Shown one piece after another: positions 1 to 7,689 of a stretch of 55,581 nucleotides of DNA (within the stretch, counting starts at the first letter, position 1; each line of letters starts with the position of its first letter). Below the pieces are notes generated by a model. The model was given only the letters and a program-made list of their open reading frames with translations. It was not told where the DNA came from and did no database searches. Origin of the DNA: Novosphingobium sp. (lineage in GTDB: Bacteria; Pseudomonadota; Alphaproteobacteria; Sphingomonadales; Sphingomonadaceae); the NCBI GenBank assembly GCA_004211435.1, contig SECS01000007.1, positions 1 to 55,581 of the forward strand, given 5' to 3'. The translations under genes and the position numbers were made by a program.

Positions 1-46
1 ATCCCGGTTTGCGCGATAGGCGAAGGCCGCTATGAGATGCGGTGAC

Positions 47-123
47 GCGCCCGTAGCTCAACTGGATAGAGTCCCCGCCTTCTAAGCGGGTTGTTGCAGG
101 TTCGAACCCTGCCGGGCGCGCCA
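47..123 (+). tRNA. tRNA-Arg (anticodon TCT), CCA encoded
   Basis: A complete cloverleaf can be drawn. The acceptor arm GCGCCCG pairs with CGGGCGC, followed by discriminator G and an encoded CCA (121-123). The anticodon stem CCCGC/GCGGG encloses the loop CTTCTAA, giving anticodon TCT (decodes AGA). The T arm carries GGTTCGAACCC. The gene sits at the left edge of the accessory region, a common place for site-specific insertion. I found no second copy of its 3' end at the right side of the island. Confidence 0.95.
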
Positions 124-332
124 TTCCGGGCACTCGCTGATGTTGGGGCCATCTGACTTTGCCCCTCAGCCTACCTTGGCGTGACGTTTGGTGTCCGCGC
201 CGGGCTGATCCCGACCAAGTGCGTGGCATACCTGATACGTGGCACTCTATCATAATTCCAATGGCCCGGGTAGTTCTCAGCTTCGTTCCGGTCATCAAGG
301 ATTCCTTGAGGCTGTCGTGGTCTATCCGGACC

Positions 333-1262
333 ATGAGCGTTCATAGAGTCCTTGCCGAGTCGATACTCAGAGAGCAGCGGCGGCCCCTCTCCGCCCGAGA
401 GATCGTCGAAAGCGCCAGGGCCTCTGGACGTCTCCGCGATGGGTTCGGAGGACAATCGCCGGCGAGAAGCATGGATGCCAGGCTTTCAGAGTCCATTCGA
501 AACGCTGGCAGCGAAGGAACCTTCGTCCGTCATTCGCCGGGCCGGTTCTTTCTGCGCGAGTTGCTCGCCGATCCCGACCTACCGGCTGCGTTCCGGCGCA
601 CCTACTCTCCAGCACAACGCGCGAAGCAGAAGGAGCCACGGCTCGTTATGGCAGCGCGCTCGTTCCTTGAAATCGATGGCCTCATTCCACCCCGCGAGGT
701 TCTTGCGCTGGTCGACACCGACAATATGCAGTTCCGTGACCCTACGGAGGCCTTGCCACCTGACGTCCTCGCTGTCTGGGCCTTCGTCATTGTAACCGGC
801 GGCGGTCGGCTTCTGACGTTTCGCAAATCCAGCAAGCGTGGCACCCGACGTAAGGCGCTCGGGTTTTCTGCTCCCGTCACTCGAGATGATCCGACCCTTT
901 TCGATCGCGACAGTCTGGGCATCGTGGAGAGGGGGCTGAGGACCATCAGAGTGAGCCTCGGGCCGACGAGTTTCACAGTGGAAGGACATGGTACGGCGGT
1001 AGCGAAGCTTGATGGATTCATCGTCTCGCGAACCGGCGGACGCCCCATCCTGTTGGCAATCATACGGTTCGAAACCGGCGATCACACCGCCCCATTCAGT
1101 CGCCGACATGGAATCACCGACCTTCGGCTCGAGGACACCGCGAATGTCTCGAACGGAATGCACCTCCTCGATCCGCAAGCCGAAGAGGTGTTCCGCGCAT
1201 TGACTGGTGCGGGCCTGGCGGACTTCGACAGCCTCGAGACGTTTGGATCGCCAAAATCCTAG
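333..1262 (+). CDS. HARE-HTH domain protein
   Basis: This 309-residue protein was not recognised as a whole. Residues 1-75 (from MSVHRVLAESILREQ) match the HARE-HTH pattern, a winged-helix fold seen in restriction- and chromatin-linked proteins: a helix with PLSAREIVESA, then a tip ending GRFFLREL. Residues 145-220 (starting near VWAFVIVTGGGRLLTFR) resemble a degenerate NUDIX-like or beta-rich core without a clear catalytic box. The upstream in-frame extension was left out because it lacks coding character. The gene is the first in the island after tRNA-Arg. It ends tail-to-tail with the next gene, sharing the palindrome CTAG (1259-1262) as both stop codons. It is likely a DNA-binding regulator or defence accessory; function unknown. 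Confidence 0.6.
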   Translation: MSVHRVLAESILREQRRPLSAREIVESARASGRLRDGFGGQSPARSMDARLSESIRNAGSEGTFVRHSPGRFFLRELLADPDLPAAFRRTYSPAQRAKQKEPRLVMAARSFLEIDGLIPPREVLALVDTDNMQFRDPTEALPPDVLAVWAFVIVTGGGRLLTFRKSSKRGTRRKALGFSAPVTRDDPTLFDRDSLGIVERGLRTIRVSLGPTSFTVEGHGTAVAKLDGFIVSRTGGRPILLAIIRFETGDHTAPFSRRHGITDLRLEDTANVSNGMHLLDPQAEEVFRALTGAGLADFDSLETFGSPKS

Positions 1263-2020
1263 TTTTCCGGTGAATCCAGCATGACAAACAGGTGCTGCGT
1301 CAGCGCGCCCGCGCCGCGTCGAAAAGCCATCGTACCCCAGTCGTCCCACCGATCAACTCGCTCAGCGAGCCAGGCGAAGAAATCGTCTCGCGCTAGTGGG
1401 TTTGGGAACTTCTGGCTCCATATGACCCGGCGAATCGGCACCCTTCCCTCCTCGACCATGCCGGTAAGCGTAACCGATGGATCCCCCTGCATTCGCTCCC
1501 GGGCGAAGACGTAAGTCCGCAGGGCCACCTCGTGCTCAAAAGAACGAAGGCTCGCCTCGCGGGCGGCGTCGCCTTCCCTGCGAAATGCCAGGGCCGACAC
1601 CGAAGTGAACGGCAGATCGACCCATTCCGGCTCGCGCGTGACTTGGAGGAGCAGCAGGACGGAGCGTCCGAAATCCGTCAAGTAGGCGTCGAGCGGGCTC
1701 GATCTTCCCTCGCATTCGGCCAAACCCACCGAGACCAGCCAAAGCATGTACAGCCGGTTGAAGGCGAAGTTGCCCTCGAACATGTCGTGGTGCGTCTCAG
1801 CCGGGCGAAGCGGCCGCCGCTCGATCGCCGCCATCACGCGCAGCATCAGCTCGAGCTGCTCTTTGGCGAAGTTGCTCTTCGGCATATTCAGCCGGCCGTG
1901 CCAGAACGCATCCAGCACGCTCGGCCAGCGCCCGCCATCGCCATCCTCGATGACGCTGCCGTTCGCCCGCAGCCACCATCCCCAGGGACGATCGCCGATG
2001 CCCTCGAATGCACTGGGCAT
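1259..2020 (-). CDS. Hypothetical protein, last gene of a leftward operon
   Basis: A 253-residue protein with no family I can name. It is soluble, with no signal peptide or membrane segment, and rich in Trp (for example RPWGWWLRANGS near the N-terminus, DDWGTMAFRR near the C-terminus). The chosen start MPSAFEGIGD lies 1 bp after the stop of the upstream gene (2022-2891), suggesting translational coupling. The open frame continues upstream only as a shadow of that neighbour. The motif TGMVEEGRVPIRRVIWSQKFPNP looks like an ordered core and could be used as a search seed. It belongs with the three genes upstream, probably one transcript from the AT-rich region near 4.7 kb. Confidence 0.6.
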   Translation of the reverse strand: MPSAFEGIGDRPWGWWLRANGSVIEDGDGGRWPSVLDAFWHGRLNMPKSNFAKEQLELMLRVMAAIERRPLRPAETHHDMFEGNFAFNRLYMLWLVSVGLAECEGRSSPLDAYLTDFGRSVLLLLQVTREPEWVDLPFTSVSALAFRREGDAAREASLRSFEHEVALRTYVFARERMQGDPSVTLTGMVEEGRVPIRRVIWSQKFPNPLARDDFFAWLAERVDRWDDWGTMAFRRGAGALTQHLFVMLDSPEN

Positions 2021-2021
2021 G

Positions 2022-2891
2022 TCAGCGCCCCCTGTGCGGATCGAGACCGATCGGCGGCGGACCGTCACCGATGCGCTTGGGCAGCTGTTCGCAGTCCTGG
2101 ATCGCCCGGAGCTGCGCCGCGAGGAAAGTGATCTCGCCAAGGACGTAGCCGTCGTCGCGATAGACCTGACCGGTCTCCTGCCTCAGATAACCACCCTGGG
2201 AACGACCTTCGCCCGGCACGAGATCATAGAGGTGGTTGCAGCTGAAACCCAACCACCAGGCGTTGTCGTGCTGGACCCGATAGTCGGTCGCGTGCTTCGT
2301 CTCGACCATGACCATCGGAATCGGCGGCCCGTGGCAGACGCGTCGCGAGTGGCTCGCGATCCCGCCCTTCGGGACCCAGCGCGGGTCTGGGGAAGGGCCC
2401 TCCTGACAGGTCTCGGAATAGTTGAGCCCGCCATGGACGTCGATCCCGAGGTCCAGGGGGATGGCGTCGTCCTCGTAGCCATATAGCGGGTGTTCGGGCG
2501 GGATCCCGACGAAGCCGCTCAGGTAGCCGCCGACCGTCGCGCGCATCATGATGCACTCGTAGCCGGTCGACGGATCCCGCCACGCGATCTTGTCGGCCTC
2601 GCCGAGCCAGGGGCCATCGGCCGAAGGCGTCACCTCGTCCACGAAGTAGATCTCGTCGGCCTGGACCGCCGCCTCCCGGGTCACGTAGGCATGACCCTTG
2701 ACCATGACGTCGCGCCCATCCCGGAAAATGGACTCGGGGGGCGTGAGCGCGGTCGGGACAACCTTGAAGGCGCTGTCGGGGACCAAGGCCGAGAGGGTGG
2801 TGCCGTCGTTGGACGGCAGCGCGAGCGCGGTACCCGTGGTCTTCGCATTAGCGCGCTTCGAGGTCGCGCCGGACTTCTTCCTGTTGGTCAT
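2022..2891 (-). CDS. Hypothetical protein of a leftward operon
   Basis: A 289-residue protein. The start MTNRKKSGAT is supported by an AGGAGAT ribosome site 5 bp upstream; the longer open frame overlaps the dnaQ-like gene and is not real. The N-terminal 35 residues are basic and Ala/Thr-rich, probably disordered or DNA-contacting. The centre contains the well-formed segment GGYLSGFVGIPPEHPLYGY (about 155-175) and a later segment DNAWWLGFSCNHLYDLVPG, which look like a globular domain with conserved aromatic, His and Cys residues. I recall similar proteins as uncharacterised products of alphaproteobacterial plasmids and islands but cannot assign a role. It lies 16 bp downstream of the DnaQ-like gene. 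Confidence 0.65.
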   Translation of the reverse strand: MTNRKKSGATSKRANAKTTGTALALPSNDGTTLSALVPDSAFKVVPTALTPPESIFRDGRDVMVKGHAYVTREAAVQADEIYFVDEVTPSADGPWLGEADKIAWRDPSTGYECIMMRATVGGYLSGFVGIPPEHPLYGYEDDAIPLDLGIDVHGGLNYSETCQEGPSPDPRWVPKGGIASHSRRVCHGPPIPMVMVETKHATDYRVQHDNAWWLGFSCNHLYDLVPGEGRSQGGYLRQETGQVYRDDGYVLGEITFLAAQLRAIQDCEQLPKRIGDGPPPIGLDPHRGR

Positions 2892-2907
2892 GTTGATCTC
2901 CTTCGTT

Positions 2908-3825
2908 TCAGATCGTCGGTTCGGCCGCGCTCGCGTCGTCGAGCAGCGGCAGGTATCGCGTGCGGGCTGTGACCTCCCGGACCTCGGGACCGAGCGCGCC
3001 GGCCCTGGCATCGGAGTAGACGTGGCTAGCGAGCCACCATTCCTCCGGGTGCCTGTCGGCATCGGCAACCTCGCGCCACCAGACGCGGCCCTCCGCGTCC
3101 CAGCGATATCCGCGCGCCTTGAGAGCATCCTTCGTCGAGAAATCGGCACCCCTGGCGCGGAAGAGCCATGTTGGCCTCGCCGCGTTCTCGATCATGTGGG
3201 CGAGAGCCGTACGGCCGTCGCGGAAGCGGCGGCGCAACAGCTGGATCAGCGCATCGACGTCCGCGCCCGCCCGGTGACCGCAGTGGTAGAAGCCCGCCTG
3301 CATAAGCAGGAAGCCCAGAGTGCGCCCGTCGAAGCCCTCGGCCCGCCAGTCGATTTCGGACATCGAGCAGGCCCAGCGGAGACCGCGCGCGCCTTCGAGC
3401 AGCGCTTCGATCCATGGCCTGTCGAAGCGCGAGTTGTGGGCCACGACGAACGACGTGGAGCTCAGCACGTTGGCTGCGCCGATCTCGTCGATCTCCTGAC
3501 CGACGAGATCGGCATCGGTCAGGCCGGTGAGGCGCGAGATCTCGGGCGAAAGCGACTCGCCCGGGTCCTGGCGCCACTCGTACGGCCGGTCGATGTGGGT
3601 TATGACCCCCGCGCGGTTGTACCGGAACCTGCGCGCGGCAAGCTCGATCACCTTGCCGGTGCGCCAGTCGAGCCCGGTGGTCTCGACGTCGATCGCGACC
3701 CCGCCATACGGACCGCGGTCCTCTGCATCGCCGGTGGGGCCCTCCTCGAGCCGCAGGGGGTAGAGCAGGCGCACGGCTTCCCCGTCGGCCGCGATGTCGC
3801 GGCCGACGCTATTCACACTGTTCAT
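2908..3825 (-). CDS. DnaQ-like 3'-5' exonuclease (DEDDh)
   Basis: A 305-residue member of the DNA polymerase III epsilon/exonuclease superfamily, which removes nucleotides from 3' ends. The catalytic signatures are all visible: motif I DVETTGLD with D46 and E48, motif II in VVAHNSRFDRPWIEA with D135, and motif III in HRAGADVDAL with H184 and D189. The C-terminal 90 residues (GARGLRW and the Trp-rich RGYRWDAEGRVWWREV) form an extra domain not found in epsilon itself. This resembles DnaQ-like proteins on plasmids and islands rather than the replicative subunit. The gene sits between two uncharacterised genes on the same strand. A role in repair or nucleic-acid turnover of the element is inferred. 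Confidence 0.85.
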   Translation of the reverse strand: MNSVNSVGRDIAADGEAVRLLYPLRLEEGPTGDAEDRGPYGGVAIDVETTGLDWRTGKVIELAARRFRYNRAGVITHIDRPYEWRQDPGESLSPEISRLTGLTDADLVGQEIDEIGAANVLSSTSFVVAHNSRFDRPWIEALLEGARGLRWACSMSEIDWRAEGFDGRTLGFLLMQAGFYHCGHRAGADVDALIQLLRRRFRDGRTALAHMIENAARPTWLFRARGADFSTKDALKARGYRWDAEGRVWWREVADADRHPEEWWLASHVYSDARAGALGPEVREVTARTRYLPLLDDASAAEPTI

Positions 3826-3888
3826 GTCGGATCCTGTCTTTTCAGGCGGCGTCCTGACGATGCGGCCCGTTGGTTCAGGGGGCGGGGG

Positions 3889-4650
3889 TCAGGCCCTGAC
3901 GGACTGCTGCACGTCGATGGCGAAGGTGCGGGGATAGCCCCGAACGGTCGCGCTCCCGTGCTCGACCTGACGAATCAGATCGGAGATGGCAGACGGCACG
4001 AGCGCGATCACGAGCGGAGAGGCCTGGTGAAAGCCGCGCCGGATCTCGGCCTTCTCGGCGACCTCGCGGCTATAGCGCTTAGCCAACCTTGCCCGGACCT
4101 CGCGATGGTCGCGAGCGAACGAAGCATGGAAGGCCTGCACCATCACGCCCTCGTGCGTCGCGGCGATCACCGCCGTGAACAGGCGGGATCTCGTCTTGCG
4201 GGAAGATCGGGACGGGCTGCCGTCACGGCCCTCTTCGAGGAAGCCCATGAACTCGTCGCCGTCCGCCTCGTCGTCATCGTCATCGGCCAGGAGGGCGTCG
4301 ACGGCGTCGCGCTGGACGTCGAGGCCCAGGCCCAGTCCGTGGACCAGCACACCGCGCAAGCACTCGTCGCGCTCGAGGCACGCTTCGATTGCGCTCCGCC
4401 CATCGAAGACGCGGCGCGGCGCGACCATCCATGCCATCGGATCGAGCTCGATGGCCTCGCGCTGAAACCGGGTGGCCGTTTCGGTGGCCACGAGGGCCAC
4501 CCTGGAGATTGCGCGACGCGAGGTCACGATCACGTCGTCATCCGGATGGTCGCCGTCGAGGGGGTCGAGGACGATCATCGAAGCGCGGTCATTCTTTCTA
4601 GCGGCAAGCGGCGAGCGCTGCCCTGCTTCCAAGTCGAGATCCATGGGCAT
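3889..4650 (-). CDS. Hypothetical acidic-linker protein, first gene of a leftward operon
   Basis: A 253-residue protein I do not recognise. The start MPMDLDLEAGQ was chosen because it follows an AT-rich upstream region; a second ATG lies two codons later. The middle holds a very acidic run (ALLADDDDDEADGDEF) followed by a basic Ser/Arg-rich stretch, and the C-terminal third is helical (FARDHREVRARLAKRY). There is no signal peptide or membrane segment. It heads the set of four leftward genes that includes the DnaQ-like exonuclease, with 63 bp to the next start. Function unknown. Confidence 0.55.
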   Translation of the reverse strand: MPMDLDLEAGQRSPLAARKNDRASMIVLDPLDGDHPDDDVIVTSRRAISRVALVATETATRFQREAIELDPMAWMVAPRRVFDGRSAIEACLERDECLRGVLVHGLGLGLDVQRDAVDALLADDDDDEADGDEFMGFLEEGRDGSPSRSSRKTRSRLFTAVIAATHEGVMVQAFHASFARDHREVRARLAKRYSREVAEKAEIRRGFHQASPLVIALVPSAISDLIRQVEHGSATVRGYPRTFAIDVQQSVRA

Positions 4651-4992
4651 ACTCCATGACGCCCCCGCAATGACCGTCCGGCGGGTGGGGCCAGGCCCGC
4701 AGACGCACCTCATTTAACCCGTATAAACACATATTTCAATAGTTCTGGAAATATTGTATAATGAATTTCGGGTAAATGTCCGCGTCGCAGGCCGGCGGCT
4801 GCCGCGACGGGCGTCACCCCATGCCTGTCGGTCAGAATATAAGTCGTTGTTATAAAATAGATAATGTGAGGCCGCACCCTTCTCGAGACCTCTTGGCGCC
4901 CATCGACATCAGCAGGATCAGCTCCTTTGGATGAGCGTACGAACCTCAAACGACGCCGATCCAGCGTGAGACGCGCCTGCCAGGCGCTGGCG
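4651..4992. promoter_or_regulatory. AT-rich intergenic region, probable promoter of the leftward operon
   Basis: About 340 bp hold no convincing gene. Positions 4715-4770 and 4835-4870 are strikingly AT-rich compared with their surroundings (for example TATAAACACATATTTCAATA). On the minus strand a TTGAAA near 4735 lies about 16 bp upstream of a TTAAAT-like hexamer, a plausible sigma-70-type promoter for the gene starting at 4650. I see no clear operator. The rest, 4870-4992, is ordinary GC-rich sequence. Confidence 0.35.
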
Positions 4993-5883
4993 CTAGCTTG
5001 CGTAGTCGGGGAAACTGTCGCGCTCGATGAGTTCCAGCCGCGACAGGCTGCGCTCTTCACGAAGATCCACGATCAGGCTTCCGCTCTTCCGATTGCCCAG
5101 GTCGGCGACCCGCACGGTGTAATGATATCTGTCGTAGATGCCCGGGCTTTGATAGCGCACCGCGACTACCAGCGCCGCATGATCGGTATCGGCGGGTACG
5201 CCAGTGGTTTCCACGAACGAAGTGTAGATCCATTCCTCGTCGGGAAAGAGCGTCTTCTCGTGAAGCTCGGCGACGACAGCGCCTTCGAAGAGCGACGGGG
5301 AGCTATTGAAAATCTGCGGCGAGGGCGCGCGATTGGTGTTCACAAGCGGCACCAGTGACGTAGCGACCGCCGGGATCGCACCGATGTTGGTGCACGTTAT
5401 CCGCACCTCGAGGCGGAGCACGCCCTCGCGATAGACCGTCCTCAGGAGCTTCGCGCCGACCTTGACCCACGGACGGACCTGACCCTCGAACGTGCGCTTG
5501 GCGATCTCGTTGCCCTCCCGCGTATGCTCGGCCGCCTTCCTTGCCCACTTGGCTGCGCTCCATGCGGCCGCCAGGGTCAGACCGCCGATGAAGGTGCCGA
5601 CTGCACCGAACAGCCAGGTGGCGTCGGCCGCGCTCCTGGCGGCGTCCGCAGCCTTCCACTGAGCGCAGAGATCCGAGGAGCGCTGATCGTCACCTCGCGC
5701 ACAGGGCTTATCCAAACCCGACGGCTGCGACATTGCGCGCTGCGAGTCCGCGATGTCCGCGAGAGACTTCTCGAGACCAGTGGACGCGCTACCGGATGGC
5801 TCCCGTCCGTCATCGGCGGGCGGAGACGCGCCGCAAAGCAATATCCCGAGTACGGTGAGCACTATGCGATAGCCGCTGGCCAT
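4993..5883 (-). CDS. Hypothetical membrane-anchored protein
   Basis: A 296-residue protein starting at MASGYRIVLTVLG, with an N-terminal hydrophobic segment (residues 5-17) that is a signal peptide or anchor; LLCGAS is a poor lipobox. A second hydrophobic segment, LFGAVGTFIGGLTLAAAW, lies near residue 100. It is followed by a helical stretch (AAEHTREGNEIAKRTFEGQ) and then QVRPWVKVGAKLL, which opens a beta-rich C-terminal domain. This layout, two N-terminal segments then a QVRPWV beta domain, is common among uncharacterised alphaproteobacterial proteins. The C-terminal domain would face the periplasm or cytosol depending on topology. It is divergent from the PHA-type gene. Function unknown. 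Confidence 0.6.
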   Translation of the reverse strand: MASGYRIVLTVLGILLCGASPPADDGREPSGSASTGLEKSLADIADSQRAMSQPSGLDKPCARGDDQRSSDLCAQWKAADAARSAADATWLFGAVGTFIGGLTLAAAWSAAKWARKAAEHTREGNEIAKRTFEGQVRPWVKVGAKLLRTVYREGVLRLEVRITCTNIGAIPAVATSLVPLVNTNRAPSPQIFNSSPSLFEGAVVAELHEKTLFPDEEWIYTSFVETTGVPADTDHAALVVAVRYQSPGIYDRYHYTVRVADLGNRKSGSLIVDLREERSLSRLELIERDSFPDYAS

Positions 5884-6110
5884 TGGAACGGGGCACCAGT
5901 GAGGAACGACGGTTCCGGTCTTGTCTCCGATGACGCGTTCCGAGTCCATCTGCCGGGGATCTAGTCCCATGCTGAGCGGGGCCCGGTCCGGGTGGGTACG
6001 ATCCCAGATATGTCGATGGGCAAGCGTGTCGGGATCCGTCCCGCTGCGATATCGGAATACGGGGCGGCATGCAGATCGGCACCCGCGGCGTGCCCGGGCG
6101 TTGGTCCAAC

Positions 6111-6413
6111 ATGACCGGACCCATAACCATAGACATCCCGCACGAGCTTGGGCTCGCGGGAGCACGGCAGAAGCTCGAGGGCAGTGCCGAGAAAATCGCC
6201 GGCTTCGTTCCAGGCGGTTCCCTGAAATCGCACCGCTGGCAAGGGAATACGCTGATCTTCGAGATCGAGGCGCTCGGCCAGCGCGTCGGCATCAGCCTCG
6301 AGACGTTCGATCGGCGAATCCACGCGATCGTCGATCTCCCGCCCATAGCGGCGCTCTTCGCGAGCGGCCTCAAGACCAGGCTGCGCGAGATGGGGACGAA
6401 GCTCCTGCGCTGA
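6111..6413 (+). CDS. Polyhydroxyalkanoic acid granule-region family protein
   Basis: A 100-residue protein with the PHA_gran_rgn pattern: it opens ITIDIPHELGLAGARQKLE, then SHRWQGNTLIFEIEALGQRVG and a closing LPPIAALFASGLKTRLREMG. The family is often encoded beside polyhydroxyalkanoate synthesis genes and is thought to act at the granule surface, but no PHA genes are present here. The start MTGPITIDIP at 6111 is preferred over an upstream in-frame ATG because the family begins there. It is a single gene between a divergent membrane protein and an ArsR-type regulator. Its presence in the island is unexplained. Confidence 0.8.
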   Translation: MTGPITIDIPHELGLAGARQKLEGSAEKIAGFVPGGSLKSHRWQGNTLIFEIEALGQRVGISLETFDRRIHAIVDLPPIAALFASGLKTRLREMGTKLLR

Positions 6414-6443
6414 CACGCCGGAGTGGCTTGAGAATTAAAACAC

Positions 6444-6471
6444 TTCAATGATTCGCGAAATTTCATATAAC
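6444..6471 (+). promoter_or_regulatory. Possible promoter/operator of the ArsR-type gene
   Basis: TTCAAT (6444-6449) and TATAAC (6466-6471) are separated by 16 bp. The perfect palindrome TTCGCGAA (6452-6459) lies between them, where a repressor could block polymerase. The surrounding 60 bp are AT-rich. Assignment rests on position upstream of the regulator gene only. Confidence 0.3.
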
Positions 6472-6548
6472 TGGGGAGAAGTGCGTTACGTCGAGGCGGC
6501 AAGGGTTGATGTGGACCCGGCTTCACCTACGATGATGGAGTGGAAAAA

Positions 6549-6833
6549 ATGAAAGCCCTGGAGACGATGACGGCCCTTTCCCAGCCCACCCGCTGGGAAA
6601 CGTTCAGGCTGCTCGTCGAGGCGCTTCCCGGTGGGCTGACGGCTGGTGAGATCGCCGAGGCGCTCAATGCGTCGCCGAACAACATGAGCGCGCACTACGC
6701 GATCCTAACGCGCGCCGGGATCGTAACGGCCGACAAGCAGGGGCGGACCGTCATCTACACTGCGGTCATCGAAAAGGTGCGAGAACTAAGCGAGTTCCTG
6801 GCTCAGGCCTCAAATAAGAGCGGTCAGCGATAG
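6549..6833 (+). CDS. ArsR-family winged-helix regulator
   Basis: A 94-residue ArsR/SmtB-type DNA-binding protein. It shows ALSQPTRWETFRLLVEA, LTAGEIAEALNASPNNMSAHYAIL as the recognition helix region, and TADKQGRTVIYTAV as the wing. There is no cysteine at all in the recognition helix (no ELCVCDL-type motif), so it is not a classical arsenic or metal sensor; another ligand or a redox-independent signal is likelier. The start ATG at 6549 has GGAG about 8 bp upstream; a GTG three codons earlier is also possible. There is no obvious target operon next to it. Confidence 0.85.
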   Translation: MKALETMTALSQPTRWETFRLLVEALPGGLTAGEIAEALNASPNNMSAHYAILTRAGIVTADKQGRTVIYTAVIEKVRELSEFLAQASNKSGQR

Positions 6834-6913
6834 CTGTCTGAACTCCTGCACCGAAAGGACGGACAGGACATCGCACTTAGGCCGAGATTGCTCCCTACCC
6901 TTATTGCGCCGGT

Positions 6914-7660
6914 CTACGCTTCTAGTGACGGCGCGAAGCGCCCGCTATCGATCATGTCCCAGTAGGCCACGACTGCATCGCGGAAACGCGCGAGGTGCTC
7001 GAGCCTGATGTCCAGCTTACCGACCGAGAACTCTTCGACGCTCTCGAGGAAGTAGTCCCAGATATCGCGAAGCTCTGCCTCCTCCATGAATAGCCAATCC
7101 GCCTTCTTCCGCAAAATCTTCGCCGAATCGCCCTCGCCATGGCGGAGGACGGAACAAAGCAAGTGCAGGATCTTGAGCTCCTCGAACATGGGAATCAATG
7201 CCATCTCGAAGCCGTGAACTCTCACAAAGGCTTGTTCGAATGACCTCCACCTACCGGTTTTGATCTGTCGCTGGAATCCGTCATGCTCCTTTCTTTCTTC
7301 TGTACTTGAAAGAGTGGTGCGGATCAGGTCGCTGAGATGTTCGGCGAATGCTCGCTCCCACAGCGATGCCAGCATCATCGCGAAGGACTGATGGGAAACC
7401 ATCTGCGTAACCCGCAGCTCATGCCACGCGTTGCCCTGACCCGATCGAGACCCGACCTGCTCGAGTCTGAAGGCGATGTCACGGCAAACCGGTTCGATCG
7501 TCGTCTCGAAGAACGACGTCACCGTCGCCGCATGGCGCGAGGCCTTCAGGTCAAGCAAGGTCGGACTTAGCAACCTAACTTCTGTTTCATCCATAGCCTT
7601 CACGTTCTCGTCCGCCGCGCAGCTCACACGAACCTGCCATCTCTTGGGTTTCTGTGCCAC
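6914..7660 (-). CDS. Uncharacterised HEPN-like protein with RHGEGDSA motif
   Basis: A helical protein of 248 residues, or 226 if it starts at MDETEVRL (7594). The segment LHLLCSVLRHGEGDSAKIL matches a pattern I know from a family of uncharacterised helical proteins (vaN-x-x-KHG-x-G-x-S), where the Arg/Lys-His-Gly element resembles the RNase motif of HEPN proteins. This is a family-level recollection, not a proven assignment. The start region overlaps or abuts the divergent cyclase-like gene, so the two may share a control region. It could be an RNA-cutting toxin or defence component; unproven. Confidence 0.55.
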   Translation of the reverse strand: MAQKPKRWQVRVSCAADENVKAMDETEVRLLSPTLLDLKASRHAATVTSFFETTIEPVCRDIAFRLEQVGSRSGQGNAWHELRVTQMVSHQSFAMMLASLWERAFAEHLSDLIRTTLSSTEERKEHDGFQRQIKTGRWRSFEQAFVRVHGFEMALIPMFEELKILHLLCSVLRHGEGDSAKILRKKADWLFMEEAELRDIWDYFLESVEEFSVGKLDIRLEHLARFRDAVVAYWDMIDSGRFAPSLEA

Positions 7661-7689
7661 GATCGACGAACAACAGGGAGAAAATCGAC

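Noticed and set aside
222..244. CGTGGCA repeated twice near the left border
   Set aside because: Only 7 bases, 9 bp apart, with no matching copies at the right border.
2698..4659. 653-codon plus-strand frame across the DnaQ-like operon
   Set aside because: Antisense shadow of three real genes; no family features and the wrong codon pattern.
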